A DNA stretch of 64,000 nt, taken from positions 1 through 64,000 of the forward strand of contig NZ_PDWW01000008.1 of assembly GCF_010093445.1 (NCBI RefSeq), written 5' to 3'. This stretch comes from Pseudoxanthomonas japonensis (GTDB lineage Bacteria > Pseudomonadota > Gammaproteobacteria > Xanthomonadales > Xanthomonadaceae). Below are positions 52,137-64,000 of the stretch, piece by piece. How positions within the stretch are numbered: the first letter of the stretch is position 1; each line of letters begins with the position of its first letter. A program made the position numbers and the translations under genes. The notes under the pieces were generated by a model that did not search any database, was not told the origin of the DNA, and saw only the letters and a program-made list of their open reading frames with translations.

Positions 52137-54065
52137 ATGCCGACTCCCGCCACTCCCCTGCCCGTCCCGTTGCTGCCGTGGCTGCTCGGCCTCGCGCTGC
52201 TGGCCGGCCTGCCGTCTTCGCGCGCCCAGGGTACGCAGCCGGTCGTGGACCAGCGTGCCGACGAGGTGAAGCGCTGCCTGCAGTTGCGGCGCGATGCTCC
52301 CCTGGTCGCGGTCGCACTGGCGGAGTCGCTGCTGCGCGAGCCCGACCTGGCAGTCGAGGACGAAGTGAAGATCTACAGCTGCCTCGGCATCGCGGCCGGG
52401 TTGTCGGGCGACAGGACCCGCGCCGTGGAGGCCGGTGCGCAGATGGAGCGCCTGGTAAAGGAGCACCCCCGCCTGCCCGCGCAGTTCCGTGCACGCGCCT
52501 ATTCGCAGGCCGGCTCGGTGTTCCACGGCGCGGGCCAGATCCGTCGCGCCGAAGCCGCCTATCTGGACGCACAGGGTCTGGCTGCGCAGCTGCCGGCCGA
52601 GGAGGCCGCGCTGTTCCAGGCCACCACGCTGGCCAACATCGGCCTGATCCATACGGACTACCTGGATTCGCCGGAGATCGCGGATGGCTATTACCGCAAG
52701 GCCTTGGCGGCCGCGGACTCGGTCGGCCTGGAGGATCCGCTGATCCTGCATAACCATGCCCTCAACCTGGTCGCACTTGGCCGTACCGACGAGGCGATGG
52801 CCGTGATCGACCACGGCGAAGCGGTGGCGCGACGCAAACAGGCGCAATCCGTGGTCGATCGCCTGCGGGCCGAACGGGCGGGCCTGTGGATCGCGCAGGG
52901 CCGCCTCGCCCAGGCCAGGCCGCTGCTCGACGCCGTCATCAGCGCCCAACAGGCCAGTGCCGACAAGCCTGGCCTCGCCGGGTCGCTGGCCAAGCTGTCG
53001 ACGCTGCAACGCCTGTCCGGCGACTACGCCGGCGCTTTGGCGACCGCCAAGCGCGCCTGGTCGAACGTGGATGGCACGCCTCAACCGCAGAAGCAGCGCG
53101 AGGTACTGCGTGCCTGGATGGCCGCGCATGCCGCGCAAGGCCAGGCCGACGACGCCATGGACGTCGGCGCGCGCCTGCATGCACTGGACATGCAGGCGCT
53201 GAAGGAACAGCGACTCGAGCTGCTGGCCGACCTGCAGGCCCGCAGCGAAAGCGCCGCCGCACAGCGCGAACTGGCCACGATGCGCCACCAGGCGCAGATC
53301 CGTGTGCTGAACGACGAGAAGTCGACGTTGCTGCGCCGCTACGGCATCGCCCTGCTGGTGTTGCTGGTGCTTGCCGGCGTCGGTTTCGGCCTTCTGCAAC
53401 GTCGCAAGAACCGGCAGCTGCGCAAGGTCAGCGCCACCGATCCACTGACCGGCCTGCGCAACCGGCGCGCCGCGACCGAGGCGATGAAGGCGATCTCGTC
53501 GCAACGCCCGGTGGCCGGCACCCGCCACGTACTGTTCCTGATCGACATCGACCACTTCAAGAAGGTCAACGACGGCTTCGGCCACCATGCCGGCGACCAG
53601 GTGCTGATCGCGCTGGCGCACCGCCTGCGCGAGATCGGCCGCGTGGACGACGTCATCGCCCGCTGGGGTGGCGAGGAATTCCTGATGGCCTGCGCCGACC
53701 TTACCGAGGCGCAGGCCTGCACCGTCGCGTCAAGGCTGCACGAAGCCCTGTGCGAAGTGCACGAACTGGCGCCCCGTCAGCAGTGGCCGTTGACCGTGTC
53801 GCTGGGCTTCGCGCCCTTCCCGTTCTTCGACAACGCGACCGGCGGCTGGGACTACGCATTGCGCATGGCCGACCGCGCTCTGTACGCCGCCAAGGACCGT
53901 CGTAACGCCTGGGCCGGCCTGTGGGGGCGCACGTTGCCGGCGGGTGCCACGCTGCAGGCGCTGCTGGAAGCACCCGAGGAGGCCGTCCGCAGCGGCGCCA
54001 TCGAACTGGTCGCCAGCTATGCGGTGGAACGCCTGCCACAGGTGCCGGCATCGCGCGCGGCCTGA
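52137..54065 (+). CDS. TPR-GGDEF diguanylate cyclase
   Basis: This 642-residue protein has a signal peptide (about 1-30), then a periplasmic helical TPR-like region to about residue 395 (YSQAGSVFHGAGQIRRAEAAYLDAQG and similar). A single membrane helix (YGIALLVLLVLAGVGFGLL) precedes a cytoplasmic GGDEF domain with GGEEF. An RxxD inhibitory site (RVDD) sits at the right distance before GGEEF, so product inhibition is expected. The arrangement suggests an envelope signal drives c-di-GMP synthesis, opposing RpfG. It meets the convergent rpfD-like gene with no gap (TGATCA). Confidence 0.88.
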   Translation: MPTPATPLPVPLLPWLLGLALLAGLPSSRAQGTQPVVDQRADEVKRCLQLRRDAPLVAVALAESLLREPDLAVEDEVKIYSCLGIAAGLSGDRTRAVEAGAQMERLVKEHPRLPAQFRARAYSQAGSVFHGAGQIRRAEAAYLDAQGLAAQLPAEEAALFQATTLANIGLIHTDYLDSPEIADGYYRKALAAADSVGLEDPLILHNHALNLVALGRTDEAMAVIDHGEAVARRKQAQSVVDRLRAERAGLWIAQGRLAQARPLLDAVISAQQASADKPGLAGSLAKLSTLQRLSGDYAGALATAKRAWSNVDGTPQPQKQREVLRAWMAAHAAQGQADDAMDVGARLHALDMQALKEQRLELLADLQARSESAAAQRELATMRHQAQIRVLNDEKSTLLRRYGIALLVLLVLAGVGFGLLQRRKNRQLRKVSATDPLTGLRNRRAATEAMKAISSQRPVAGTRHVLFLIDIDHFKKVNDGFGHHAGDQVLIALAHRLREIGRVDDVIARWGGEEFLMACADLTEAQACTVASRLHEALCEVHELAPRQQWPLTVSLGFAPFPFFDNATGGWDYALRMADRALYAAKDRRNAWAGLWGRTLPAGATLQALLEAPEEAVRSGAIELVASYAVERLPQVPASRAA

Positions 54066-54950
54066 TCAGGCGGCTTCGGCGCCGGTCCGCTGGCGCAGGT
54101 CCTGCCGGTAACGTCGGCTGCATGGCAGGGCGCTGCCATCCTTCATGTGCACGCGCGCGTCGCCGGTATCCAGCGGTTCGATCGACACCACCTGGTCGAG
54201 GCTGACGATGTAGCTGCGATGGATGCGGGCGAACCGGCGCGGATCCAGCCGCGCCTGGATGCCGGCGACGGTGCTGCGCAACGGGTAGTCGTGGCCGCGG
54301 ACGCGCAGGTTGACGTAGTTGCCTGCCGCCTGCAGCCACTCGATGTCGTTGGCGGCCACCAGGAAATCGCGGCCGAGCTTGCGCACCAGGAACCGGTCCG
54401 GCTGGTCCACCGGTTCCAGGGGCGGCCCCTCGTCGGGCTCGGCGAGCAGGCTGGCCTCGCCCTGCCAACGCCGCAGGAGCAGCCGATAGGCCTCCATGGT
54501 CAGCACGATGTAGGCGAAGCTCCGGATGTCCTTCAGGTATTCGTAGAACAGTTCGCGCGGCCACGGCCCGAAGTCGTAGCTCATTCCCTGAAGGCGGTAG
54601 GCCAGTATGCGCAGCGCCACCATGCCGACCACATGCACCACGCAGACCACGAGGCTGGCACCGACATACCGCGCCATCTGTCGGCGCCAGTCGCCCCACA
54701 GGAAGGGAAAGCGGCGGGTAAACCAGGCCATCGCCGGCAGCACGACCAGCAGCCACATCACCGCGCTGCTGGCCTCCCAGACCGCCGGCTCCCACGCCTG
54801 CACGCCGGATTCGCCGCGCCGGAAGTCCATCAGCGTGGTGATGCTGTTGGCGATGCAGTTCGCCCCGATCATCGCTACCCAGAAGCCGGCCTCGGCCCAG
54901 CGCTTCCAGGGCAGATAGCGTTCGTAGGTCAGCGTGGCACGTTCGGTCAT
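54066..54950 (-). CDS. rpfD: Membrane-bound LytTR transcription regulator (RpfD-like)
   Basis: This 294-residue protein has four N-terminal membrane helices (about 18-42, 58-80, 92-117 and 140-160) and a C-terminal LytTR DNA-binding domain (FLVRKLGRDFLVAANDIEWLQAA, then RFARIHRSYIVSLDQV). There is no receiver domain, so the membrane part is probably the sensor. In the Xanthomonas rpf cluster a LytTR-type gene in this region is rpfD. I use that symbol from position and domain, with moderate certainty. Confidence 0.6.
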   Translation of the reverse strand: MTERATLTYERYLPWKRWAEAGFWVAMIGANCIANSITTLMDFRRGESGVQAWEPAVWEASSAVMWLLVVLPAMAWFTRRFPFLWGDWRRQMARYVGASLVVCVVHVVGMVALRILAYRLQGMSYDFGPWPRELFYEYLKDIRSFAYIVLTMEAYRLLLRRWQGEASLLAEPDEGPPLEPVDQPDRFLVRKLGRDFLVAANDIEWLQAAGNYVNLRVRGHDYPLRSTVAGIQARLDPRRFARIHRSYIVSLDQVVSIEPLDTGDARVHMKDGSALPCSRRYRQDLRQRTGAEAA

Positions 54951-55104
54951 GCACGCATTCTAGCGGTCGCCCCGGCGTGCACCCTCCGCGATCCGTCCCT
55001 CGATGCCGGCCATTGGCCCCTCCGCGACCGCCATGCGTCCCTTCGCGGTGGAAGCGCGCAGCCCGGCATCGGACGCTGGCCGCCGACAACACAAGGAGAC
55101 GATC

Positions 55105-56313
55105 ATGCAACGCCGCCACGATCTGGACTGGGTCCGCGTCTGCGCCTTCGGGCTGCTGGTGCTCTACCACGTCGGCATGTACTACGTGACCTGGGACTGG
55201 CATGTGAAGAGCCCGGACGCCAGCGATGCGCTGGAGCCGTTCATGCTGCTCAGTTCGCCGTGGCGCCTGTCGTTGCTGTTCCTGGTATCCGGTGCGGCCA
55301 CCGCCTTCCTGCTCGGCAAGGCACGTCAGGCAGCGGACGCGACGGGAACGCGCACCCGCTTCCTCGGCGCCCGCTCCTGGCGGCTGCTGGTGCCGCTGGT
55401 CTTCGGCATGCTCGTGATCGTGCCCCCGCAGGCCTACTACGAAGTGGTGGAACAGCTGCCGGGTGGCTATCACGAGGGCTACATGGCGTTCTACGGACGC
55501 TACCTCACCGCCTACGACGGCTTCTGCGACGCCGACGGCTGCCTCAGGATCCCGACCTGGAACCATCTGTGGTTCGTCGCCTACCTGTGGGTCTATACCG
55601 TGGTCCTGTGGCTGCTGTGGCGACTGGCGCCGCGGGTGCTCGACGCCAGCCGCCACCTGCTCGCCACGCGGCTGTCGGGGCTGGGGGTGCTGATCTGGCC
55701 GGTCCTGTTCCTGGGCGTGGCCCGGGTGTTGCTGGTCGGCCGCTTCGAGCAGACACACGCGCTGGTCGACGACTGGTACAACCATGCGCAGTACTTCGGC
55801 GTGTTCCTGTTCGGCTTCCTCGTCGCGCGCGCCGACGGGGTATGGCAGGCGATCGACCGGCTGCGCTGGCCCGCGCTGGTGACCTGGCTCGCCAGCTGGG
55901 CGGGACTGATCGCCTATTTCACCCGCTTCGCCGATGTCGATCCGCCGGACACGCTGCGCATGGCGATGCGGTTGGCCTGGGCGCTGAACCAGTGGTGCGC
56001 CATCGTCGCGGTGCTCGGTTTCGCGCACCACTGGCAGCCGGGCGACAGTCGCGTGCTGCGCTACCTGGTGCCTGCCGTCTTCCCGGTCTACATCCTGCAC
56101 CAGACCGTCATCGTGGTGGTGGCGCATCACCTGAAACCGTTGGCGATTCCGCCGCTGGTCGAAGGTCCTCTGCTGGTCGCGATCACCTTCGCCACATGCT
56201 TCGCCGGCTACGAAGGCATCCGGCGCGTCGGCTGGCTGCGGCCGCTGTTCGGTCTGGCGCAAAAGCAGACGCCGCGCGCGGAGGCAGCGGCGGCGGTCGC
56301 GGAGCGGCCGTGA
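55105..56313 (+). CDS. Acyltransferase family 3 membrane protein (OpgC-like)
   Basis: This 402-residue protein has about ten membrane helices. Family features are RRHDLDWVRVCAFGLLVLYHVGMYY at the start, LLFLVSGAATAFLLG, WNHLWFVAYLWVY and VFPVYILHQTVIV near the end. This layout is common among glucan-modifying acyltransferases (OpgC/MdoC-like). The substrate is unknown. AAGGAG precedes the ATG. It is divergent from the LytTR regulator, which may control it. Confidence 0.82.
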   Translation: MQRRHDLDWVRVCAFGLLVLYHVGMYYVTWDWHVKSPDASDALEPFMLLSSPWRLSLLFLVSGAATAFLLGKARQAADATGTRTRFLGARSWRLLVPLVFGMLVIVPPQAYYEVVEQLPGGYHEGYMAFYGRYLTAYDGFCDADGCLRIPTWNHLWFVAYLWVYTVVLWLLWRLAPRVLDASRHLLATRLSGLGVLIWPVLFLGVARVLLVGRFEQTHALVDDWYNHAQYFGVFLFGFLVARADGVWQAIDRLRWPALVTWLASWAGLIAYFTRFADVDPPDTLRMAMRLAWALNQWCAIVAVLGFAHHWQPGDSRVLRYLVPAVFPVYILHQTVIVVVAHHLKPLAIPPLVEGPLLVAITFATCFAGYEGIRRVGWLRPLFGLAQKQTPRAEAAAAVAERP

Positions 56314-56320
56314 GCCAGGC

Positions 56321-58048
56321 TCAGGCGAGCGGCAGCCAGTGCCGCAGCAGCAACTGGATGCCGCGACGGTCCTTCCAGTCGTCGGTATCCAGTTGATAGG
56401 CCGCCTGGATGCGCGCCGGCGGCGGCACGTCCTGCCAACCGTTGAAGTGGATGGCGTTGAGCGCAGAGGATTGACCTGGCGGCCGCAGCGAGAACTTCAG
56501 GTGCTTCTCGCCCACGACCCGCCAATCCAGCACGTCGAACACGCCATCGAACACCGGTTCGGGAAAGCCCTGCCCCCACGGACCGGCGCCACGCAGTACG
56601 TCGGCATGGGTCCGATCGAGCTCAACGGGCGAGAGTTCGCCATCGCTCAGGATCTCCTCGCGCAGCAGATCCTCGTCGAGCATCGTGGATGCGTACTGGT
56701 GGAAGGCCGCGCGGAACGACGGCAGTGCGCTTTCGTCCAACGAAAGCCCCGCCGCCATCGCATGGCCACCGAAGCGCTGGATCACGCCGGGATGCAGTGC
56801 ATCGACTGCCGCGAGCGCGTCGCGGATGTGGAAGCCCGGGATCGAGCGAGCCGAACCACGCAGGGTGGTGCTGCCGGGCTCGGCGGGCGCAAACGCGATC
56901 ACCGGCCGATGCAGCCGTTCCTTGATCTTGGAGGCGACCAGACCGACCACGCCGGGATGCCACTCCGGATCGAACAGGCACGGTGCCAGCGGCACCGGCG
57001 CGCCGTCGGTGCTTTCGATGCGTGCGAGCGCCGTATGCGCCTCGTCGACCATCTGCTGCTGCACGCCACGCCGTTCGGCGTTGATGCCGTCGAGCACGCG
57101 CGCCATCTCATCCGCCTGGGTGGCGTCGTCGGTCAGCAGGCAGGCGATGCCGAGCGCCATATCCTCCAGCCGTCCCGCCGCATTGAGGCGCGGCGCGATG
57201 GCGAAGCCGATATCGGCGGCGGTCAGGCGTGCCGGGTCGCGTCCGGCCACGCGTATCAGTGCCTGCAGGCCGGCGCATCCCTGTCCGGCGCGCAGGCGTC
57301 GCAGGCCGGCGCCGACGAGGGCGCGGTTGTTGGCATCCAGCGGCACCAGGTCGGCGACCGTGCCGATGGCGACGAGGTCGAGCAGCGTGGAGAGATCCGG
57401 CTCAGCGCCCGAGAACGCGGCGCGCTCGCGCAGCACCCGGCGCAGCGCCAGCAGCACATAGAACATCACGCCGACGCCGGCCAGCATCTTGCTGGGGAAC
57501 GGATCGCCACGCAGGTTCGGATTGACGATGACATCCGCTGGCGGCAGTCGATCTCCCGGCAGGTGATGGTCGGTGACCAGCACCTGCCAGCCACGCGCTT
57601 TCGCTTCGGCAATACCGGCATGACACGCGATGCCGTGGTCGACCGTCACCAGCAGGTCGGGCTGCAATGCCGCCAGTTCGTCCACCAGCGACGGCGACAG
57701 GCCGTAGCCGTGAACCATGCGGTTGGGCACCGCTGGCGTCACCCGGCGCGCGCCGAGCAGGCACAGGCCGCGCACGCCGACCGCGCAGGCGGTGGCGCCG
57801 TCGCAATCGAAATCGCCGACGATGACGATGTGCCGGTCCTGCGCGATCGCATCGGCCAGCAGCGCGGTGGCCGCATCCAGGCCACCCAGCGAATCCGGGG
57901 CCAGCAACTGCGCGAGCCGCGGCTGGGCCTGGTCGATCGACAGCGCGCCGCGAGCCTCGTAGATCCGGCGCAGCAGAGGCGGCACGCTGTCCGGCCATTG
58001 CCCGCCCGCCACGATGGCGCGACGGCGGATACGCGGGGATGGCGTCAT
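56321..58048 (-). CDS. recJ: RecJ, single-stranded-DNA-specific 5'-3' exonuclease
   Basis: This 575-residue DHH/DHHA1-family nuclease functions in recombination and mismatch repair. Metal-site motifs are VGDFDCDGATA, VTVDHGIA and VTDHHLPGD, and the DHHA1 core GGHAMAAGLSL lies nearer the C-terminus. The ATG at 58048 overlaps the rpfE stop (ATGA); longer N-termini in this frame are shadows. Length equals E. coli RecJ. Confidence 0.96.
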   Translation of the reverse strand: MTPSPRIRRRAIVAGGQWPDSVPPLLRRIYEARGALSIDQAQPRLAQLLAPDSLGGLDAATALLADAIAQDRHIVIVGDFDCDGATACAVGVRGLCLLGARRVTPAVPNRMVHGYGLSPSLVDELAALQPDLLVTVDHGIACHAGIAEAKARGWQVLVTDHHLPGDRLPPADVIVNPNLRGDPFPSKMLAGVGVMFYVLLALRRVLRERAAFSGAEPDLSTLLDLVAIGTVADLVPLDANNRALVGAGLRRLRAGQGCAGLQALIRVAGRDPARLTAADIGFAIAPRLNAAGRLEDMALGIACLLTDDATQADEMARVLDGINAERRGVQQQMVDEAHTALARIESTDGAPVPLAPCLFDPEWHPGVVGLVASKIKERLHRPVIAFAPAEPGSTTLRGSARSIPGFHIRDALAAVDALHPGVIQRFGGHAMAAGLSLDESALPSFRAAFHQYASTMLDEDLLREEILSDGELSPVELDRTHADVLRGAGPWGQGFPEPVFDGVFDVLDWRVVGEKHLKFSLRPPGQSSALNAIHFNGWQDVPPPARIQAAYQLDTDDWKDRRGIQLLLRHWLPLA

Positions 58049-58998
58049 GCCGGAACGTGGTCCGGGCGCGCCGTTTCCAGTCGCTGCAGCGCACCGCGCC
58101 ACAGGCGCCAGCGCTGGTCGCGGCGCAGGGAGAACAGGGCGCCGTCTTCGAAGTCGAGGTTCAGCGCATCCAGTTCGCGCTTGCGCAGCGCATCGAGCAA
58201 CGGGCGCAACGCATCGGTGCACAGCAGATCGAGATTGCGCAGGTGGCGCAGGTCGATCAGGGCATCGACACCGCCCTCCCCGTTGGCATGCGTGGCTTCG
58301 ACACCAGCCACCTGCGCGAGCGACTGCAGCAGCACGTCGTTACCCTTCACCTGGCGGAAGCCGGTACTCACAGCGTCCGGGAGCACGCCGCCGCCCCAGA
58401 ACCACAGCGAGTTCACCGGCGGCTTGCCCAGCGCTGCACGTTGCGCGTTCCACGGATGGTTGTGCAGCAGCACCTGCGCTTCGCTGAGCAGCGCACGCCA
58501 ACGCCGGCCAGCATCGCCTTCCGGCAGGTGCGCAAAAAGATCGTCGCCGAGGACCTCGCTGGCCGGCGCGAATGCGGGCAGCTTCGCGTCAAGGGGCAAG
58601 CGCAGGTACCAGCGCGACGGGTCCGGCGCATCGAGCAGCATGCCGGCATCGCCGAACAGGGGCTTCAAGGCCGGCAGCAGCTGCGTGGTGTCGTCGTCCG
58701 TGAGTGCGAGCGCTTCGCCGTAGGCGAGCATGCGCGCGCCGGTCATGTCGGGCGACACGCGCGCCGGATCGGCGCGGAGCCAGGTCGCACCGGCCGCATC
58801 GCGCGCGTCGCGTTGCCGGGTCAGCGCCGCGACCGGCCAATGGTCGGGCACCAGCCGGAACTGGCGGCGCAGCTGCGCGCGCTCGCCCGCCTCGCCTTCC
58901 GCGCGGTCCGCACGTCCGAGCGCCTTGGCGATGTCGGGCGGCAGCACCTGCCCGACCAGGCGGGTCCGCGCAGGCAGCAGCAGGGTGGCCTGGGCCAT
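58045..58998 (-). CDS. rpfE: RpfE-like protein
   Basis: This 317-residue soluble protein sits exactly where rpfE lies in Xanthomonas, between greA and recJ. It contains QVLLHNHPWNAQRAALGKPPVNSLWFWGGG, typical of the group annotated as RpfE or phosphoglycerate mutase-like. No complete phosphoglycerate mutase active site is apparent to me. The biochemical role is not known; in Xanthomonas rpfE has only a mild effect on exoproducts. Confidence 0.78.
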   Translation of the reverse strand: MAQATLLLPARTRLVGQVLPPDIAKALGRADRAEGEAGERAQLRRQFRLVPDHWPVAALTRQRDARDAAGATWLRADPARVSPDMTGARMLAYGEALALTDDDTTQLLPALKPLFGDAGMLLDAPDPSRWYLRLPLDAKLPAFAPASEVLGDDLFAHLPEGDAGRRWRALLSEAQVLLHNHPWNAQRAALGKPPVNSLWFWGGGVLPDAVSTGFRQVKGNDVLLQSLAQVAGVEATHANGEGGVDALIDLRHLRNLDLLCTDALRPLLDALRKRELDALNLDFEDGALFSLRRDQRWRLWRGALQRLETARPDHVPA

Positions 58999-59005
58999 CG
59001 GTCCG

Positions 59006-59478
59006 TCAGTCGGCGTAGGAGACGCTGACGATTTCGTACTCGCGCTGGCCGGCGGGCGCATCGATGGTGACGCTGTCGCCTTCGTGCTTGCCGATCAGGG
59101 CGCGCGCCAGCGGCGAGGAAATCGCGATCAGGCCCAGCTTGATGTCGGCTTCCAGGTCGCCGACGATCTGGTAGCGCTTTTCTTCATCGGTATCCACGTC
59201 GGCCAGCACCACCTTGGCGCCGAACACGATGCGCGAACCGGCGTTGAGCTTGCTGACGTCGATGATCTCCGAATGCGACAGCTCGCCTTCCAGCTGCTTG
59301 ATGCGGCCTTCGATGAAACCCTGCTGCTCGCGCGCAGCGTGATACTCGGCGTTCTCCTTCAGGTCGCCGTGCGCACGCGCTTCGGCGATAGCCGTGATCA
59401 CCTCGGGACGCTTGACCGTCTTCAGCAGATCCAGTTCCTGGCGCAGGCGCTGCGCGCCTTGCATGGTCAATGGGGCTC

Positions 59479-59482
<4 letters not shown>
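59006..59482 (-). CDS. greA: GreA, transcript cleavage factor
   Basis: This 158-residue protein rescues backtracked RNA polymerase. The N-terminal coiled coil ends in the acidic tip region ([20 protein letters not shown]), and the C-terminal domain contains [17 protein letters not shown]. The start is GTG at 59482, overlapping the carB stop (GTGA). This gives the family's usual N-terminus; ATG at 59464 is too short. Confidence 0.96.
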
Positions 59483-62724
<3,242 letters not shown>

Positions 62725-62742
62725 GGGGGACTGCTTCCAGGG

Positions 62743-64000
62743 TTACGGGGCCGAGGCGGTCTTCGCGTTCGGCCCGATGTACTTGTCAAAGAACGCCAGC
62801 ATCTTGGTGTAGAGATTGACGTTGTTCTGCAGGTCGCGGAATCCGTGCGCTTCCTTCTTCTCCACGATCACGTCCTCGGGCTTCTTGCCCACCTTGGCCA
62901 ACTGGGAAATCAGGAAGTGCATGTTCTTGATCGGCACGCGCACGTCTTTCTCGCCGTGGACCAGCAGGATCGGCGCCTTGATGCGCTCCACGCCGTAGGC
63001 AGGCGACTGCGCCATGCGCTCGGCGGCGGTCGGCGGGTAGACGTCCTTCAGGTAGTTGCGACCGCTCTCGTGTTCCATGAAGTCCGCACTACGCTGGGCA
63101 TCCAGGTCGTAGACGCCCACGTAGCCGACGGTGCAGCGGTAAAGATCCGGCTCGCGCACCACGCTCATCAACGCAGCATATCCGCCATAAGACGCGCCGT
63201 AGATGCAGACGCGGTTGGGATCGGCAATGCCCTGCGCAACCGCCCACCGGACCGAGTCGGTGAGATCGTCCTGCATGGTGGTACCCCACTTGCGGTAGCC
63301 CATGCCCTCGAACGCGTTGCCGTAGCCGCCCGAGCCGCGATAGTTGATCTGCAGAACGGCGTACCCACGATTCGCGAACAACTGGACTTCGGGATTGAAT
63401 CCCCAATCGTCGCGCGGGCCGTGCGGGCCACCATGCGGGTTGATGATGAGAGGCAGCTTCTTGCCTTCGCTGTTCTTCGGGATCGTGATGTAGCCGTGAA
63501 GCGAAAGACCGTCCCGCGCCTTCACCACGATCGGCTTCATCGGCGACATTTCCTCGGGCTTGATCCAGTCCATGCTGGCGGCGAGAAACTTCGCCTGGCC
63601 GGCATCACGGTCAAACAGGTAAGCCTCGGAAGGCATCGTGTCTGCGTAGACGCGCATGGCGAAGTAACGCCCATCCTGCGACGGCCGCAGGAAGCGGACC
63701 GCCTTGCCCGGAAACGCTTTCACCAGTCCCGCGTAAACCTTGGTTTCGGGATGGTCTGGTGCGACCCAGTCCCAGTAGGGAACGCCATCCTCGTACCACA
63801 CGCCCAGCAGCGTCTTCTCGTCGCTGCTCCACAGGTAGGCCGACGGGCTGACGATGCCATTGCTCGACAGGACAGTCTCCGAGCGCGTGTCCGGGTCCAG
63901 AAGCACGATGGTTTCCGGCTTTCCCTGCTCGCCCTTCGCCATGTAGACGCGCTTGTTCTCGGCGTCGAAACCGAGGGGGAAATATGTAGCGCCGTTGCGT
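62743..64000 (-). CDS. S9-family prolyl oligopeptidase-like peptidase (partial, N-terminus outside)
   Basis: At least 419 C-terminal residues are present, and the frame runs off the right edge (the last bases still read RNGATYFPLGFDAENKR in frame). The end of a beta-propeller is followed by the hydrolase domain with catalytic Ser in GASYGGYAALM, Asp in HGEKDVRVPIKN and His in KEAHGFRDLQ. This is the dipeptidyl/acylaminoacyl-peptidase type. An internal ATG at 63942 is not the true start. It lies 18 bases upstream of carB on the same strand. Confidence 0.9.
   Translation of the reverse strand, partial: RNGATYFPLGFDAENKRVYMAKGEQGKPETIVLLDPDTRSETVLSSNGIVSPSAYLWSSDEKTLLGVWYEDGVPYWDWVAPDHPETKVYAGLVKAFPGKAVRFLRPSQDGRYFAMRVYADTMPSEAYLFDRDAGQAKFLAASMDWIKPEEMSPMKPIVVKARDGLSLHGYITIPKNSEGKKLPLIINPHGGPHGPRDDWGFNPEVQLFANRGYAVLQINYRGSGGYGNAFEGMGYRKWGTTMQDDLTDSVRWAVAQGIADPNRVCIYGASYGGYAALMSVVREPDLYRCTVGYVGVYDLDAQRSADFMEHESGRNYLKDVYPPTAAERMAQSPAYGVERIKAPILLVHGEKDVRVPIKNMHFLISQLAKVGKKPEDVIVEKKEAHGFRDLQNNVNLYTKMLAFFDKYIGPNAKTASAP

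Overview
The window is high-GC gammaproteobacterial chromosome and belongs to a member of the Xanthomonadaceae (Pseudoxanthomonas, Stenotrophomonas or a close relative; the genus is not resolved from this sequence). The main evidence is a complete rpf quorum-sensing neighbourhood in xanthomonad order (acnB, acnA, rpfB, rpfF, rpfC, rpfG, lysS, prfB, an rpfD-like gene, recJ, rpfE, greA, carB), with RpfF and RpfC carrying the residues known from Xanthomonas. Nearly all of the window is ordinary coding sequence. The exceptions are an AT-richer patch at the left edge, a toxin-antitoxin pair between the two aconitase genes, and a five-gene secreted amyloid-like operon. Layout: 1-1290 is a compositionally different patch with a HEPN-domain protein. 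1324-3696 holds a DUF4124 envelope protein and a membrane diguanylate cyclase. 3813-9782 is an anaerobic or redox block: fdhD, a YdeP-type molybdopterin oxidoreductase, a divergent MFS transporter, and hemN under a perfect FNR box. 9792-10773 holds a second DUF4124 protein and a small membrane protein. 10781-15640, transcribed leftwards, is a Fap-like functional-amyloid locus: a Gly-rich secreted protein, a small secreted protein, a periplasmic C39 peptidase, a FapE-position protein and a FapF-like outer-membrane barrel. 15847-20848 is crcB, rarA, lolA and ftsK. 21138-25782 runs rightwards with trxB, a metallophosphoesterase, a FemAB-like acyltransferase, aat, infA and a small secreted protein. 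25850-28600 is clpA and clpS. 28691-31355 is a YbjN-like protein, a Nudix hydrolase, mnmA and hflD, tightly overlapped. 31374-38898 is an acyltransferase, acnB, a PIN/AbrB toxin-antitoxin pair and acnA. 38966-48910 contains an S9 peptidase, small envelope proteins and the DSF system: rpfB and rpfF rightwards, rpfG and rpfC leftwards, with rpfH missing. 49268-64000 is lysS, prfB with its programmed frameshift, a TPR-GGDEF diguanylate cyclase, a membrane LytTR regulator, an acyltransferase, recJ, rpfE, greA, carB and the C-terminal part of an S9 peptidase. How the genes work together: RpfF makes DSF, RpfB handles the acyl-CoA or free fatty-acid side, and RpfC senses DSF and phosphorylates RpfG, a c-di-GMP phosphodiesterase. 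Two diguanylate cyclases in the same window make the opposing activity. aat, clpS and clpA form the N-degron pathway. fdhD serves the adjacent molybdoenzyme. The amyloid-like operon looks like a complete secretion route for extracellular fibres, in which the C39 peptidase probably processes two partners that share a double-glycine-type MRGG leader. That operon is the most interesting element here.
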